Assembly (NCBI RefSeq): GCF_004123805.1
Contig: NZ_RWJX01000010.1
Coordinates: 25,792-89,791, forward strand
Direction of reading: 5' to 3'
Length of the DNA stretch: 64,000 nucleotides
Source: Cellulomonas endophytica
GTDB taxonomy: Bacteria > Actinomycetota > Actinomycetes > Actinomycetales > Cellulomonadaceae
Program-made: the position numbers and the translations under genes
In this document: positions 1-8,673 of the stretch, piece by piece
Position numbering within the stretch: the stretch's first letter is position 1
Layout: each line of letters opens with the position of its first letter
Notes under the pieces: generated by a model
The model's input: the letters and a program-made list of their open reading frames with translations, nothing else
The model's database searches: none
Told to the model about the DNA's origin: nothing

Positions 1-345
1 GCCCTCCGTCGGCGAGCCGCTGTCCGTCCCCATGATGACCAGGCGGACGGAGCCGTCGACCGGCGGCACCGCCGCGAGCCGGGGCGTGCCGTCGAGGTCG
101 TACCGGCGCTCGATCTCCCCCTCGAGCGCGTCGATCTGCGGCTGCTCGAGCCCGATGTTGCAGTCGAACGAGAGCAGCCCTCCGGTCCGGCTCCCGCGGA
201 AGCCGACGAGCTGGAACATCGGCGTGCCGTCGACGACGGTCAGGTGCGGACGTGCCGGCGCGTAGTACCACTGCAGCGGGTCCGCGTGGTCGGGGAACAC
301 CGAGACGCCGTCGAGCACGGCGCAGCGGGAGTCGAGCAGGAGCAT
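1..345 (-). CDS. hypothetical protein, partial (C-terminus outside window)
   Basis: I do not recognise the family. The 115 codons visible begin at an ATG 32 bp downstream of the preceding gene's stop, and the frame stays open to the left edge, so the C-terminus is missing. The N-terminal part carries the pattern W-Y-Y-A-P followed by a GG-x-L-x-F-D stretch and a P-x-D-G-x-V-R-L stretch. The same order of motifs (F-Y-V-M-P, GG-F-V-x-F-D, L-R-G-A-V-R-L) opens the 729-residue protein encoded immediately upstream, so the two are probably diverged paralogous domains. There is no signal peptide or membrane segment in the visible part. It is the last visible gene of the neprosin-led operon. Confidence 0.75.
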   Translation of the reverse strand, partial: MLLLDSRCAVLDGVSVFPDHADPLQWYYAPARPHLTVVDGTPMFQLVGFRGSRTGGLLSFDCNIGLEQPQIDALEGEIERRYDLDGTPRLAAVPPVDGSVRLVIMGTDSGSPTEG

Positions 346-377
346 GGGAACACCTCGGTCCGTGGTCGGGACGGCGC

Positions 378-2567
378 TCAGGCCGGGATCTCGAGGAACA
401 GCGACTCCGCCGTGACCTTCTCCTTGACGTCGGACTTCCGCGTCCCGTCGGTCAGGAAGTAGGTGATCGTGTGCTTGTACTCGGCCGGCTCGTCCTTCGG
501 CAGGAAGACGGTCCAGGACTGGGACTCGCCGTCGCCGGGCCGGAACCGGAAGTCGTCCGTCTTCTTCGGCACGCTGTGGCTGTACTCCAGCGACACGTTG
601 ACCAGCTTGAGGGCGGTCCAGTCGAGCAGGTCGGGCACGATCGACACGTCCAGCCGGTCGGCGAACTCGCGGCCCAGCCGGAAGCGCGTGCCCTTGGCGT
701 CGGCCACCTCGATCTCCTTGCTGGTGCCGTCGCGGTGGGTGATGGTGGCCGTGTACGACAGCCTGCCCTTGGTCTCGTCGACGGTCGGGAAGGTCCAGAC
801 GTCGAACGTCTTGCCCTCCCCGCTGAGCGTGACCGTGAAGTCCTGGCGGTAGCTGTTGCCGGACTCCTCGTAGGTGGCCTGCACGCTGATGTCGTCCACG
901 TCGTTCTCCAGGTCGCCGACGGCCTGGAAGGTGACCGTGCGCAGGGACCGGAACGGGTCGTCGACGGAGATCACATCGGCGTCCGTGCTCTGCTCCGGAC
1001 CCGTGATCTCGCGGCCGTCGCCCTTCATCGTGTAGACGGTCTGGTAGAACACGTCGCCCGTGCGCGGCGTCCCGATCACCTCGAGCAGCTTGTGCTTGTC
1101 GTCGTCCGCGGTGAGGTTGAAGAAGCGCTCGACCGGCTCGTCGCCGCCGGTGTACCGCACCCGGACCCGTGCGCGGCTCACCTGCTCGAAGTTGATGTCC
1201 CCGTTGACGACGTCGAGCTTCAGCACCGGCAGGTTGCTCACCTTGACGTTGAGGTCCGTGCCGTCGTCCTCGACCTCCTTCGAGGTCCACGGCGGGACGT
1301 CGCCCTTGAAGTGCACGGTGTAGGACCAGAAGAACTTCCGGATCTTGTCCGCGACGATGAACTCGGCCTTCTGCGGCTTCCCGGCGTCGTCCTTCGTGAA
1401 GGTGGCCTCCACGGTCTTCGCGTTCTCCCCGTGGGGGTAGCGGACCTTGACCTCGACGAGCGTGATGCCGTACTCCTCGAAGTCGGCGTCCACCCGGATC
1501 GCGAGCAGCAGCGACCGCAGGAACTCGTCGACGCTGATCTTGGAGTAGTAGTCCTCCCACTTCAGCGCCGCGCCGTCGACGTTCTTCAGGCTCGTCACCG
1601 TGGGGATCATGCCCCCGGGGTGGATCGTCCGGACGACGGCCACGGCCTCGGTCCAGCCCACCTGCACGTCGGAGATCTGGGTGTTGGAGACCTCGCGACG
1701 GACGTCCTCGATGTCCTGGCCCTCGGTCCAGTCCTTGACGTTCGGGTCCACCGCCTGGACGGCCTCGAGCAGGTTGCGCTTCACGCCCTCCTCGAGCTGG
1801 GTCATGATCGCCTGGCGCATCGCGGCGTCCAGCTTGGCCTGCTCCTCGGGCGGGAGGTTGGGGTTCGCGACGAAGCGGAAGTCGGTCGTGGTGACCTCGT
1901 TCTTGTACCGCTCGGTGCGGGTGATCTCGGTGTAGCTGTCCTCGCTCCAGAAGTTGTCCTCCGTGTCGACGTCCTGGAAGAACGAGTAGAACGAGTCCGC
2001 GCGCCAGTGCCCCTTGGCCTCGGCCTTGGGCAGGCGGACGTAGTGGTCGAGGTCGTACACCACCTGGATCGCCGAGCCGGTGCCCTTGCTCAGGGTCTCC
2101 TTGAACACGGCCGTGCCCAGGACGGTGAGCTCGAGGAAGAAGCAGGCGGTGTTGTCGCCGGTCAGCGACGGCACGGTGGAGCCGCTGATCCGCTCCACCA
2201 TCTTGCCGTCCTGCTGCAGGACGAGGCGCACCGCTCCGCGCAGCCACGGCACGGTCTGGACCTGCGGCTTGGGGCCGTTGGCGCCGAAACGCTGGGTGAG
2301 CTCGGCCTCGAGGCCGGCCCGGATCGCCTGCAGGGTCTCCGGCAGGATGCTGAGGTCGGTGTCGAAGGCGACGAAGCCGCCGAACTGGCTGTCCCCCACC
2401 CGACGGATGGCGTCGTACTCCACGAAGCGGAGCGCCAGGCCGCCGTTCTCCAGCCGGGCGATCCGGGAGAAGCGTGGCATGACGTAGAAGACGTCGGGCC
2501 GGTTGTCGTCGTCGTCCCCGTGGACGTCGTGCCCGGCGAGCACCCGCAGGTTCTCGAACTTGATCAT
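378..2567 (-). CDS. large hypothetical protein with about four tandem beta-rich repeats
   Basis: A 729-residue protein of unrecognised family. The ATG was chosen because AAGGAG lies 7 bp upstream; a longer open frame upstream lies inside the next gene. Residues 1 to about 330 form a head domain that starts with an F-Y-V-M-P motif and includes a charged helical stretch near residues 230-300. From about residue 350 to the end I see roughly four degenerate repeats of 80-90 residues. Each starts with a V-x-V-x-Y strand, has a central F/W strand and ends with Y-x-x-T or Y-x-V followed by a D-G turn, which suggests a string of Ig-like beta sandwiches. There is no signal peptide or transmembrane segment. 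It is co-directional with its neighbours at 26-32 bp spacing. The function is unknown; a surface, adhesin or particle component is possible but unproven. Confidence 0.85.
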   Translation of the reverse strand: MIKFENLRVLAGHDVHGDDDDNRPDVFYVMPRFSRIARLENGGLALRFVEYDAIRRVGDSQFGGFVAFDTDLSILPETLQAIRAGLEAELTQRFGANGPKPQVQTVPWLRGAVRLVLQQDGKMVERISGSTVPSLTGDNTACFFLELTVLGTAVFKETLSKGTGSAIQVVYDLDHYVRLPKAEAKGHWRADSFYSFFQDVDTEDNFWSEDSYTEITRTERYKNEVTTTDFRFVANPNLPPEEQAKLDAAMRQAIMTQLEEGVKRNLLEAVQAVDPNVKDWTEGQDIEDVRREVSNTQISDVQVGWTEAVAVVRTIHPGGMIPTVTSLKNVDGAALKWEDYYSKISVDEFLRSLLLAIRVDADFEEYGITLVEVKVRYPHGENAKTVEATFTKDDAGKPQKAEFIVADKIRKFFWSYTVHFKGDVPPWTSKEVEDDGTDLNVKVSNLPVLKLDVVNGDINFEQVSRARVRVRYTGGDEPVERFFNLTADDDKHKLLEVIGTPRTGDVFYQTVYTMKGDGREITGPEQSTDADVISVDDPFRSLRTVTFQAVGDLENDVDDISVQATYEESGNSYRQDFTVTLSGEGKTFDVWTFPTVDETKGRLSYTATITHRDGTSKEIEVADAKGTRFRLGREFADRLDVSIVPDLLDWTALKLVNVSLEYSHSVPKKTDDFRFRPGDGESQSWTVFLPKDEPAEYKHTITYFLTDGTRKSDVKEKVTAESLFLEIPA

Positions 2568-2593
2568 GGAGGTCTCCTTGTGCTGGATCGGTC

Positions 2594-4633
2594 TCAGGCG
2601 CGCCAGGTGGCGGCGTCGGTGACGACGGCGACGGGGCCGGGTCCCCCGGAGGGGGACTCGGCGAGCGGTCCGGTCGCGGCGACCCGCAGCAGGTACCGGA
2701 CGGTGAGGAGGCCGGGCTCGCCGGCCAGCGCGCGGTGGACGACGGACAGGTCGTCCGCGGTCAGGGTGACGCTGAAGGAGGCGTCCTGGCTGACGGTCCC
2801 CGAGGGTGCCGACGCGGCCAGCGACCGCTCCTGGCCGTCCCGCACGAGCAGTAGCTCGGCGGAGCCCTCGACCTCGAAAGGAGCGGGTTGCAGCCGGACG
2901 TCGTCGGCGGCCCCCGCGGCGACCGCCGCCTCGCGGACCGCAGTCTGCGCCGCGTCCGAGACCTCGAGCGCGGTGGTGACCATGAGCATGGCGAGGCCGC
3001 CCGCCTCGATCAGGTTGAGCTGCGGGGCGCCCGACTCGGTCCGCACGGGGCCGGCCTGGAGCGGCAGGAAGCGCCACTCGGACCCGCCCTTCGGGCCGAC
3101 CGCCCGCAGCCCCCCGGCCTCGACGACGAGCACGTCTTCCTCCTCCTCTGCCGCCCACGGCGGGTCGGTGAACGAGAACGGGTCGAGCCAGACCGCGGCG
3201 TCCGGCAGCGGCTGCGCGACCGTGCGCGGGTGGGCGCCGCGGGTCGTCGCGACGGCCTGCACCGTCACCTCGGCGGCGTCACGCGGGACGGCGAGCCAGG
3301 CGTCGCCGTCGCCCGACACGCCGAGGGCGGCGACGCTGACGAAGACCGCCGGGTCGCGGACCCAGCGCGAGGCCCGGGCGGTGACGGTGACGTCCGCCCG
3401 GTCGAGCAGACCGCGGGTGGCGTGGACGGCGACGAGCCGCAGACCGAGGTCCGCCGGGACGACGACGGGCGTCGGGTCGCCGACGACGTGCCGCGCGGGC
3501 CCGCGGATCGTGCGGGGGCCCCGGTCGGTGTCCATGACGGCGGCCCCCGTGAGGTCGTAGACGAGCGGCTCCCCGGGGGCCAGGCGCAAGGTCGCCCCCG
3601 CGGGCGCCGGGGGCCGGAGCTGGGCGACGACCTCGGCCCGGAACGGCCGGGCGGGCGGGGCCGGCGGGGCCGTCAGCGTCGCGGTCGCGACGAGGACCCC
3701 GGCCGGGAGCACCGGCATCGTGGCGTGGACGACGAGGGGCTCGCGGCCGTCGGTGAGCGGGGGGACGCCGTGCTCCCGGACGACCGCGTCCGGGCCGGAC
3801 CCGCCGCGCACCGGGTCGCACGCCAGCCGCACCAGCCGCACCGCCGCCACCGGTTCGGCGAGGTCCCACGTGAGCGTCGTGCGCGGTTCGGGGGTGAAGA
3901 GCCACCCGCCCTGGGTGCCGTCGACGTGACCCGTCGGACCCTCGCCCGCGCGGGGCGTCGTCGTGGCGTCGTCGAGGAAGGCAGGAACGGCCAGGCGCGT
4001 GACGAGGCGGTCGACCACCGCAGCAGCGCTCCCCCGCGCGTCCGCGGGTCCTCCGGTCACGCTCACGCCCGGCAGGCCGTCGGCGACGCGGTCGAGCAGG
4101 TCGTCGGGGCGCACCGGCGCCGTCCCGACGTCCTGGAGCAGGGCGTCGACGTCGACCGTCAGCGTGCCGGGGCACCGCGGCGCCACCCCCCGGACGGTCA
4201 CCAGCACCACCGCGCCCAGCGTCTGCAACCCGCCCCGCAGCGCCCCGACCAGCAGGTCCCCCGCCACCCCGTCGAGCCGGACGAGCGTCGGCAGGACCGC
4301 ACCCGTCGCCGCGTCGAACGGCTGCGGCGCCAGCAGGTCGGGCGGCAGCCCGACCGCGGCGGGCGCCACGAGCCGCACCCGGCCGGACCGGAGCGGCGCC
4401 GGACGGACCCGCGGCGGCCGGCCCGCGTCGTCCTCGATCGTGAACGCCGCGCTGAGGACCGTGAACCGTGCGACCTCGCCGTCGCGCTCCTGGAGGTACT
4501 GGTCGACCTCCAGCGGCTCGGCGCGCAGCGAGGTCGGGACGGCGCACACCTCACCGGGGCGCTCGTGCACCGCGAAGCCCGCCGTGGCGCCGACGACCTC
4601 GGGCCGGCCGAGGTCGGGAAGTCCCATGAGCAC
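2594..4633 (-). CDS. large hypothetical beta-rich protein
   Basis: A 679-residue protein that I do not recognise. A GTG start is used, with an in-frame ATG two codons later; TAGGAG lies just upstream and contains the stop codon region of the preceding gene. The protein is rich in alternating Val/Leu/Thr strands and Pro/Gly turns, with no signal peptide and no membrane helix. It contains no motif I can tie to an enzyme. The gene sits between two other large unknown proteins at spacings of 9 and 26 bp, so it is almost certainly co-translated with them. Length and composition are similar to its neighbours, but the Tyr-Tyr-x-Pro motif seen in them is absent here. Confidence 0.85.
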   Translation of the reverse strand: MLMGLPDLGRPEVVGATAGFAVHERPGEVCAVPTSLRAEPLEVDQYLQERDGEVARFTVLSAAFTIEDDAGRPPRVRPAPLRSGRVRLVAPAAVGLPPDLLAPQPFDAATGAVLPTLVRLDGVAGDLLVGALRGGLQTLGAVVLVTVRGVAPRCPGTLTVDVDALLQDVGTAPVRPDDLLDRVADGLPGVSVTGGPADARGSAAAVVDRLVTRLAVPAFLDDATTTPRAGEGPTGHVDGTQGGWLFTPEPRTTLTWDLAEPVAAVRLVRLACDPVRGGSGPDAVVREHGVPPLTDGREPLVVHATMPVLPAGVLVATATLTAPPAPPARPFRAEVVAQLRPPAPAGATLRLAPGEPLVYDLTGAAVMDTDRGPRTIRGPARHVVGDPTPVVVPADLGLRLVAVHATRGLLDRADVTVTARASRWVRDPAVFVSVAALGVSGDGDAWLAVPRDAAEVTVQAVATTRGAHPRTVAQPLPDAAVWLDPFSFTDPPWAAEEEEDVLVVEAGGLRAVGPKGGSEWRFLPLQAGPVRTESGAPQLNLIEAGGLAMLMVTTALEVSDAAQTAVREAAVAAGAADDVRLQPAPFEVEGSAELLLVRDGQERSLAASAPSGTVSQDASFSVTLTADDLSVVHRALAGEPGLLTVRYLLRVAATGPLAESPSGGPGPVAVVTDAATWRA

Positions 4634-4642
4634 GGGGGTCTC

Positions 4643-7051
4643 CTAGGGGTGTGGGAGGGCGAGCAGGTTGCTGTCCGTGGAGCGCCACTCCGTGTCGGTC
4701 CGGCTCGTGCCCGAGACGTGCACGAGGGTCTGACGGAAGCGGAACTCGCCCTGGCCGCGCTCGAGCAGCCAGTCGCGCAGCGGCACCGGCACGGCCACGT
4801 CGACCTCGAGCGTCGTCCGGGTCAGGACCACGGGGCTGGCGACCCCCTCGAACTGGACCCCGATGGCCGTCAGGTCCTGCTCCGGGTCGCCGGACTGGCC
4901 CAGCCCGCCCGGGGTGGTGAGCAGCTTGACCACGCGCGGCAGGCGCTCGACCCGGCGGTCCAGGGTCTGCTCGACCGCCTGGGCGGGCACGACGACCGCG
5001 CGCACGCCGGAGACGTCGAGCGTGACGTCCAGCGGCGCGGGGGCGCCGGGGGCGCCGGGCACGTCCTGACGGGGCGCCACCGACAGCTCGAGCGTCGCCC
5101 CCGGCGCCAGCCGCGCGGGCAGCGCGCCGGTCACCGTCGCCTCCACCGGGGGGCCGCCGGCGTCCAGCCAGGCGGGCAACGGGGGCACGGCGAGGTCGAC
5201 CTCACCCTCGTTCCGCAGGGTGACGAGGCAGGTGCCGTCGGGGCCGGGCCTCTCGGTCCAGCTCAGCGGCGGGCGCGCGAGCCGGTCGAGGCGGAGCTCC
5301 ACGGGCACCTGGGCGGTGTGGTCGCCCACCTGGACGTCCACCCGCCCCCGGAGCAGCGCACTCGCGGCGCCGCTGGTGAGCACCGCGTAGACGTCGCGGA
5401 GGGCGTCGAACGCGAAGCTCTCCGACACCCACCAGCCGCGCACGAGGTCCGGCGGGGCGGAGGTGGTGACCGCCCCTGCGGGCAGCTCCAGCCGGCACGT
5501 CGCGGGGTGGACGGCCGGGCGCAGCTCCACGGCACCCCCGCCCGCGGGCACGTGCACGGCCAGCGCCTCCCGCGCCGCGTGCAGCCGGGCGAGCGAGGTC
5601 TGCGGGACCAGGTGGACGCTCACCAGGGCCAGCGCCTCCTCCCCGCCGCCGGCGTCGGTGGTCCGGCCGACGGTGAAGGACAGCTCCGGGCCGTAGGGCG
5701 CCTCGTCCCGCAGGCCGACGAGGAAGGCGTCGGGGAGGCAGTAGAAGACGTTGCCGGCGTCCCGGTCCTGGAAGTAGACGTGGTCGCGCGACGCCGGGCC
5801 CTCGGCGGGGAACGGCACGGCGTGCGTGGCGAACCCCCGCGACGCGGGCGGCTCGCCGGACGGGAACAGGTAGGGGTGGAGGGCGGCCTCGAAGTGCAGC
5901 GGGACGGTCGCGTCCTGGCCCGACCGCGTCACGACGTACCGGGGCTCGTCGTCGCCGGCGACGACCGGGTCCGGGTCCGGCGACGGCTCCGGCAGCGGCT
6001 CCGGCAGGGGAAGGGGAAGGGGCAGGGGCAGGGGCAGGTCGATGTGCGGCCGCGGCCGCCGGTGGTCGCGCACGACGGGTCCGTCGCCGACCGGTCCGTC
6101 GTCGTCGACCGGCCGCCGCATGAGGTGGTCGCGCACGACGGAGCCGGACGCCCGGAGCCCGGTCGCCCGGAGCTCGGTCGCCGCCAGGCGCCGGAGCAGG
6201 GGCGGCGCCTCCACCGCCGGCGGGACGACCAGCGCCGCGAAGACCGCGTCGACCCCCAGCTGCGGCCGGACGTCGAGCGGCACGCCCTGCTCCGGCTGCG
6301 TCAGGACCTGCCCCGCGTCCGCACGGAGCGCGAAGCGGACGTCGTCCGGCACCGGCAGCGGCTCGACGAACCGGATGGGCTCCGGCACCGGGGTCGGGCC
6401 GCGGCGGAGGACGAGGTCCGGGAGGATGACGTGCGTGTCGAGCAGGTCGGGTCGCAGCATGACGACGACGTCCGGACGCGGTCCCGGCGCGTGGCTCGGC
6501 ACGGCCACCGAGATGTCGCGGTGCACCGTGAGGAGCGCCCGCTCCTCCTCGCGGAGGAAGGCCCGCAGGAGGGCGTCCCGCTCCGGGAGGGTCAGCAGCA
6601 GGACGACCTCGGGCCGGTTCCCGGTCTCGCCGCGGCCCTCGTCGAGCTCGGCGACGGCGTAGTCGCGCGCGAGCTCTCCCGCCGACGACACGCTGACCGA
6701 GAGCCCGTGCGGCAGGATCGCGGCGTCCGTCCGCCCGATCTCCGGTGCCGGATGGCTCTCCAGCCCGAAGGTCATGCGCCAGAGGCCGTCCACGAGCGTC
6801 GTGGTGATCTCGTACCTGCCGGTCGCGGGCGTGACCCGCAGCCGGTACCGGGGCAGGTAGTACACCCTCGCCGGGTCGGCGGGGTCCTGGAAGAGCACGG
6901 TGTCGTCGACGCGACCGTCCGGGCTGATCGGCACGGTGACCTCGTGGCGCGGGACGCCCGGCTGCGACGGTCCCATGCGGCGCAGGGCCTCGAGGTCGAT
7001 CCCCAGGTCCGCCGTCCTCAGCCGGTGCGAGAACAGCTCAGCCCCAGGCAT
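4643..7051 (-). CDS. large hypothetical protein with duplicated Y-Y/F-x-L-P modules and a Pro-Leu linker
   Basis: An 802-residue unrecognised protein. Its ATG lies 14 bp inside the 3' end of the small upstream gene, so translation is coupled. Two halves look like duplicated modules. Near residue 60 a D-P-A-R-V-Y-Y-L-P-R-Y motif occurs, and near residue 430 a related D-A-G-N-V-F-Y-C-L-P-D motif. The halves are joined by a low-complexity Pro-Leu then Pro-Glu/Asp linker around residues 335-365, which looks like a flexible spacer. The second half resembles a chain of beta domains ending in a C-terminal beta-sandwich-like region. No signal peptide or membrane helix is visible. The N-terminus mentions no catalytic motif I know; a structural or binding role is more likely than an enzyme. 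Confidence 0.85.
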   Translation of the reverse strand: MPGAELFSHRLRTADLGIDLEALRRMGPSQPGVPRHEVTVPISPDGRVDDTVLFQDPADPARVYYLPRYRLRVTPATGRYEITTTLVDGLWRMTFGLESHPAPEIGRTDAAILPHGLSVSVSSAGELARDYAVAELDEGRGETGNRPEVVLLLTLPERDALLRAFLREEERALLTVHRDISVAVPSHAPGPRPDVVVMLRPDLLDTHVILPDLVLRRGPTPVPEPIRFVEPLPVPDDVRFALRADAGQVLTQPEQGVPLDVRPQLGVDAVFAALVVPPAVEAPPLLRRLAATELRATGLRASGSVVRDHLMRRPVDDDGPVGDGPVVRDHRRPRPHIDLPLPLPLPLPLPEPLPEPSPDPDPVVAGDDEPRYVVTRSGQDATVPLHFEAALHPYLFPSGEPPASRGFATHAVPFPAEGPASRDHVYFQDRDAGNVFYCLPDAFLVGLRDEAPYGPELSFTVGRTTDAGGGEEALALVSVHLVPQTSLARLHAAREALAVHVPAGGGAVELRPAVHPATCRLELPAGAVTTSAPPDLVRGWWVSESFAFDALRDVYAVLTSGAASALLRGRVDVQVGDHTAQVPVELRLDRLARPPLSWTERPGPDGTCLVTLRNEGEVDLAVPPLPAWLDAGGPPVEATVTGALPARLAPGATLELSVAPRQDVPGAPGAPAPLDVTLDVSGVRAVVVPAQAVEQTLDRRVERLPRVVKLLTTPGGLGQSGDPEQDLTAIGVQFEGVASPVVLTRTTLEVDVAVPVPLRDWLLERGQGEFRFRQTLVHVSGTSRTDTEWRSTDSNLLALPHP
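6005..6038. repeat. 6-bp low-complexity repeat (ggggaa/ggggca)
   Basis: About five to six copies of a 6-bp unit lie inside the 802-residue gene. On the coding (minus) strand they encode a run of Pro-Leu dipeptides that forms the linker between the two modules of that protein. Such hexamer runs can change length by slippage without breaking the frame, so linker length may vary between strains. Confidence 0.7.
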
Positions 7052-7298
7052 CGCCGGAGCCCCGTTCCCGCTCGTGCGCCGGGTTCGGCTCGGGCGGACC
7101 GTCGGTGACCGCCCTCTTGCCGGCGAGCCGGTACGGGGCGCCGCCCTTGCGCCGTGGCACGTAGCCGGGCGGGCACAGCCCCTCCCGGGGCTCCCCGGGG
7201 TCGGGGGCGGCAGCCGCCCCCGGGTCGACGCGCACGCACTCGTAGTCGTCGTCCGGCGCCGACGGCAGGACCTCGGGCAGCTCCTCCCCCGACGGCAT
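7038..7298 (-). CDS. small two-cysteine hypothetical protein
   Basis: An 86-residue protein whose ATG overlaps the stop of the neprosin-family gene in a TGATG arrangement, and whose own 3' end overlaps the next gene by 14 bp. The overlaps on both sides are the main evidence that it is real. The N-terminal half is acidic and includes the segment Y-E-C-V. The middle holds L-C-P-P-G-Y-V-P-R-R-K, and the C-terminus is basic then charged. Exactly two cysteines, about 28 residues apart, could form a disulfide or bind metal. No signal peptide is present. I do not recognise the family. Tight coupling to the peptidase suggests it is a partner, inhibitor or substrate of that enzyme, which is inference only. 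Confidence 0.75.
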   Translation of the reverse strand: MPSGEELPEVLPSAPDDDYECVRVDPGAAAAPDPGEPREGLCPPGYVPRRKGGAPYRLAGKRAVTDGPPEPNPAHERERGSGDAWG

Positions 7299-8527
7299 CA
7301 GATCGACCCCGGTCCGCCCCAGTAGAAGTACGAGCCCCACCCGCCGCCGCCGCTGAAGTCGGCCGCGATGTCGTACTGCGAGGCGTCGGTGACCTGCGGC
7401 GTGCCCTGGAGGTCGGCCATCGTGCCCGCCTCGTCGCTCTGGTACCGCAGGTTGCGCATGTACGCGGCGTGCGACCACCCGGCACCCGAGAAGGCACCGC
7501 TGCCCATGTCCGTCTGGGAGGACTCGGGGTGGTGGGTGGTGTCGTCGACGATCTCGCCGCCCCAGTCGGCACGGTCCGCCATGGAGCGCAGCCCGCCGTC
7601 GTTGTACAGGCTCGCGGGGTAGTACCCCATCCACTCGGCGCCGATCCGCACCCACCAGTTGCCCTGGTAGAGCTGGACCTTGACGTAGAGGTCGTACTGG
7701 TCGCCGCCGGCGACGCTCTCGGCCACGCGCATGCCCGGGAAGGACGACGTGCCGACCTGCACCCAGCCCCGGACGTCGGTGTTGTAGCCGCCCAGGTGGT
7801 CGCCGCTGCTGGTGTAGCCGTTGGTCGTGTAGTAGATGAACAGGTGCGGCGACCAGTCCCCGTAGATGTCCTTGTACGTCTGCGCCCCGACCTCGAGGGT
7901 CTGCAGGCCGGTGCCGCTCCCCCGGACGGTCCAGTGCTGCCCGAGCGAGAACTCGTTCGACCACTGCACGTAGGGCTTCCAGGTGTTGATGTAGCCGTCG
8001 GTGCCGTAGTTCGTGACGAACTGCCAGGCGTGGGCGTACTCGTGGGCGGCGCCGGTCGCGGGGGGCGTCGGGTTGTCCGGCGGCGTGACCACGCGCGGGT
8101 GCAGCCCCTTGGCCAGGTAGTCCTGGAGCGTGCCGACGGGCCGCATCCGGTCGACGTCCTTGTGGAGCACCGGCACGGTACCGGCCGGCCCCTGCTCGGC
8201 GGAGGGCTCCAGCAGCGTGCGGGCGGCGGCCCGGGTGGGGTGGTCGGCGCCCGCGGCGGTGCCGTCGAGGTCGGGCGGCTCGGGGAGCGCGCCGTCGGTC
8301 TGCGTCTCGACGGGCACCCAGTCGACGCGGTCGCCGGCAGGCGTCGTGGTCCGCAGGACCACGTCCCGCTTCGCGTACAGGTCGACGTGGTGCTGCCGGA
8401 TCTCCTCCAGCCGCTCGGCCGCGACCTTCACCCGGACGTCCACGTCCGTGCCGGGCAGCTGCGGCATCGCGAAGGCCGCCTTCGCCGCCACCGCCCGAGG
8501 GTTGCGCTCGATGATGCCGACGTCCAT
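7298..8527 (-). CDS. neprosin-family glutamic endopeptidase
   Basis: A 409-residue protein with a clear neprosin domain (formerly DUF239; peptidase family G3) at about residues 165-370. Hallmarks are L-E-V-G at 211-214, I-Y-G-D and L-F-I-Y-Y-T-T-N-G-Y, G-N-W-W at 289-292, G-Y-Y-P-A-S-L and W-G-G-E at 322-325. E212 and E325 align with the two catalytic glutamates of plant neprosin, which cleaves after proline. Residues 1-165 resemble a propeptide-like region. Unlike plant and most secreted homologues, there is no signal peptide. The ATG start has GGAGG 7 bp upstream. It heads the operon of large unknown proteins, so processing of one of them, or a toxin-like role, is possible. Family assignment is firm; activity and substrate are inferred. 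Confidence 0.9.
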   Translation of the reverse strand: MDVGIIERNPRAVAAKAAFAMPQLPGTDVDVRVKVAAERLEEIRQHHVDLYAKRDVVLRTTTPAGDRVDWVPVETQTDGALPEPPDLDGTAAGADHPTRAAARTLLEPSAEQGPAGTVPVLHKDVDRMRPVGTLQDYLAKGLHPRVVTPPDNPTPPATGAAHEYAHAWQFVTNYGTDGYINTWKPYVQWSNEFSLGQHWTVRGSGTGLQTLEVGAQTYKDIYGDWSPHLFIYYTTNGYTSSGDHLGGYNTDVRGWVQVGTSSFPGMRVAESVAGGDQYDLYVKVQLYQGNWWVRIGAEWMGYYPASLYNDGGLRSMADRADWGGEIVDDTTHHPESSQTDMGSGAFSGAGWSHAAYMRNLRYQSDEAGTMADLQGTPQVTDASQYDIAADFSGGGGWGSYFYWGGPGSI

Positions 8528-8638
8528 GGCCGCCTCCGGGTGCTCGGGGAGTCTCACCCCACTGAGAGGCGTCGGCGTCGCGAGAAATACGCCGGGGGCC
8601 GATGTCACCGGGCACCCGGCCGGCGGGGGCCCGCGGGG

Positions 8639-8663
8639 TGCCCCGCCCGGGTCGGGCGGGGCA
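8639..8663 (-). terminator. GC-rich hairpin terminator after alpha carbonic anhydrase
   Basis: A perfect 10-bp stem (TGCCCCGCCC pairing with GGGCGGGGCA) with a 5-nt loop lies 10 nt past the carbonic anhydrase stop. No U-tract follows, as is common for intrinsic-like terminators in high-GC actinobacteria. Confidence 0.65.
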
Positions 8664-8673
8664 CGCCCACCGG

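Noticed and set aside
252..3560. Open frame of 1102 codons on the plus strand
   Set aside because: It is antisense to the hypothetical genes of the neprosin operon. High GC at third positions keeps the opposite frames open; the composition is rich in Arg, Val and Asp repeats with no start signal.
2888..7108. Open frame of 1406 codons on the plus strand
   Set aside because: Antisense shadow of the 679- and 802-residue genes, Arg/Gly/Asp-rich, no Shine-Dalgarno and no motif.
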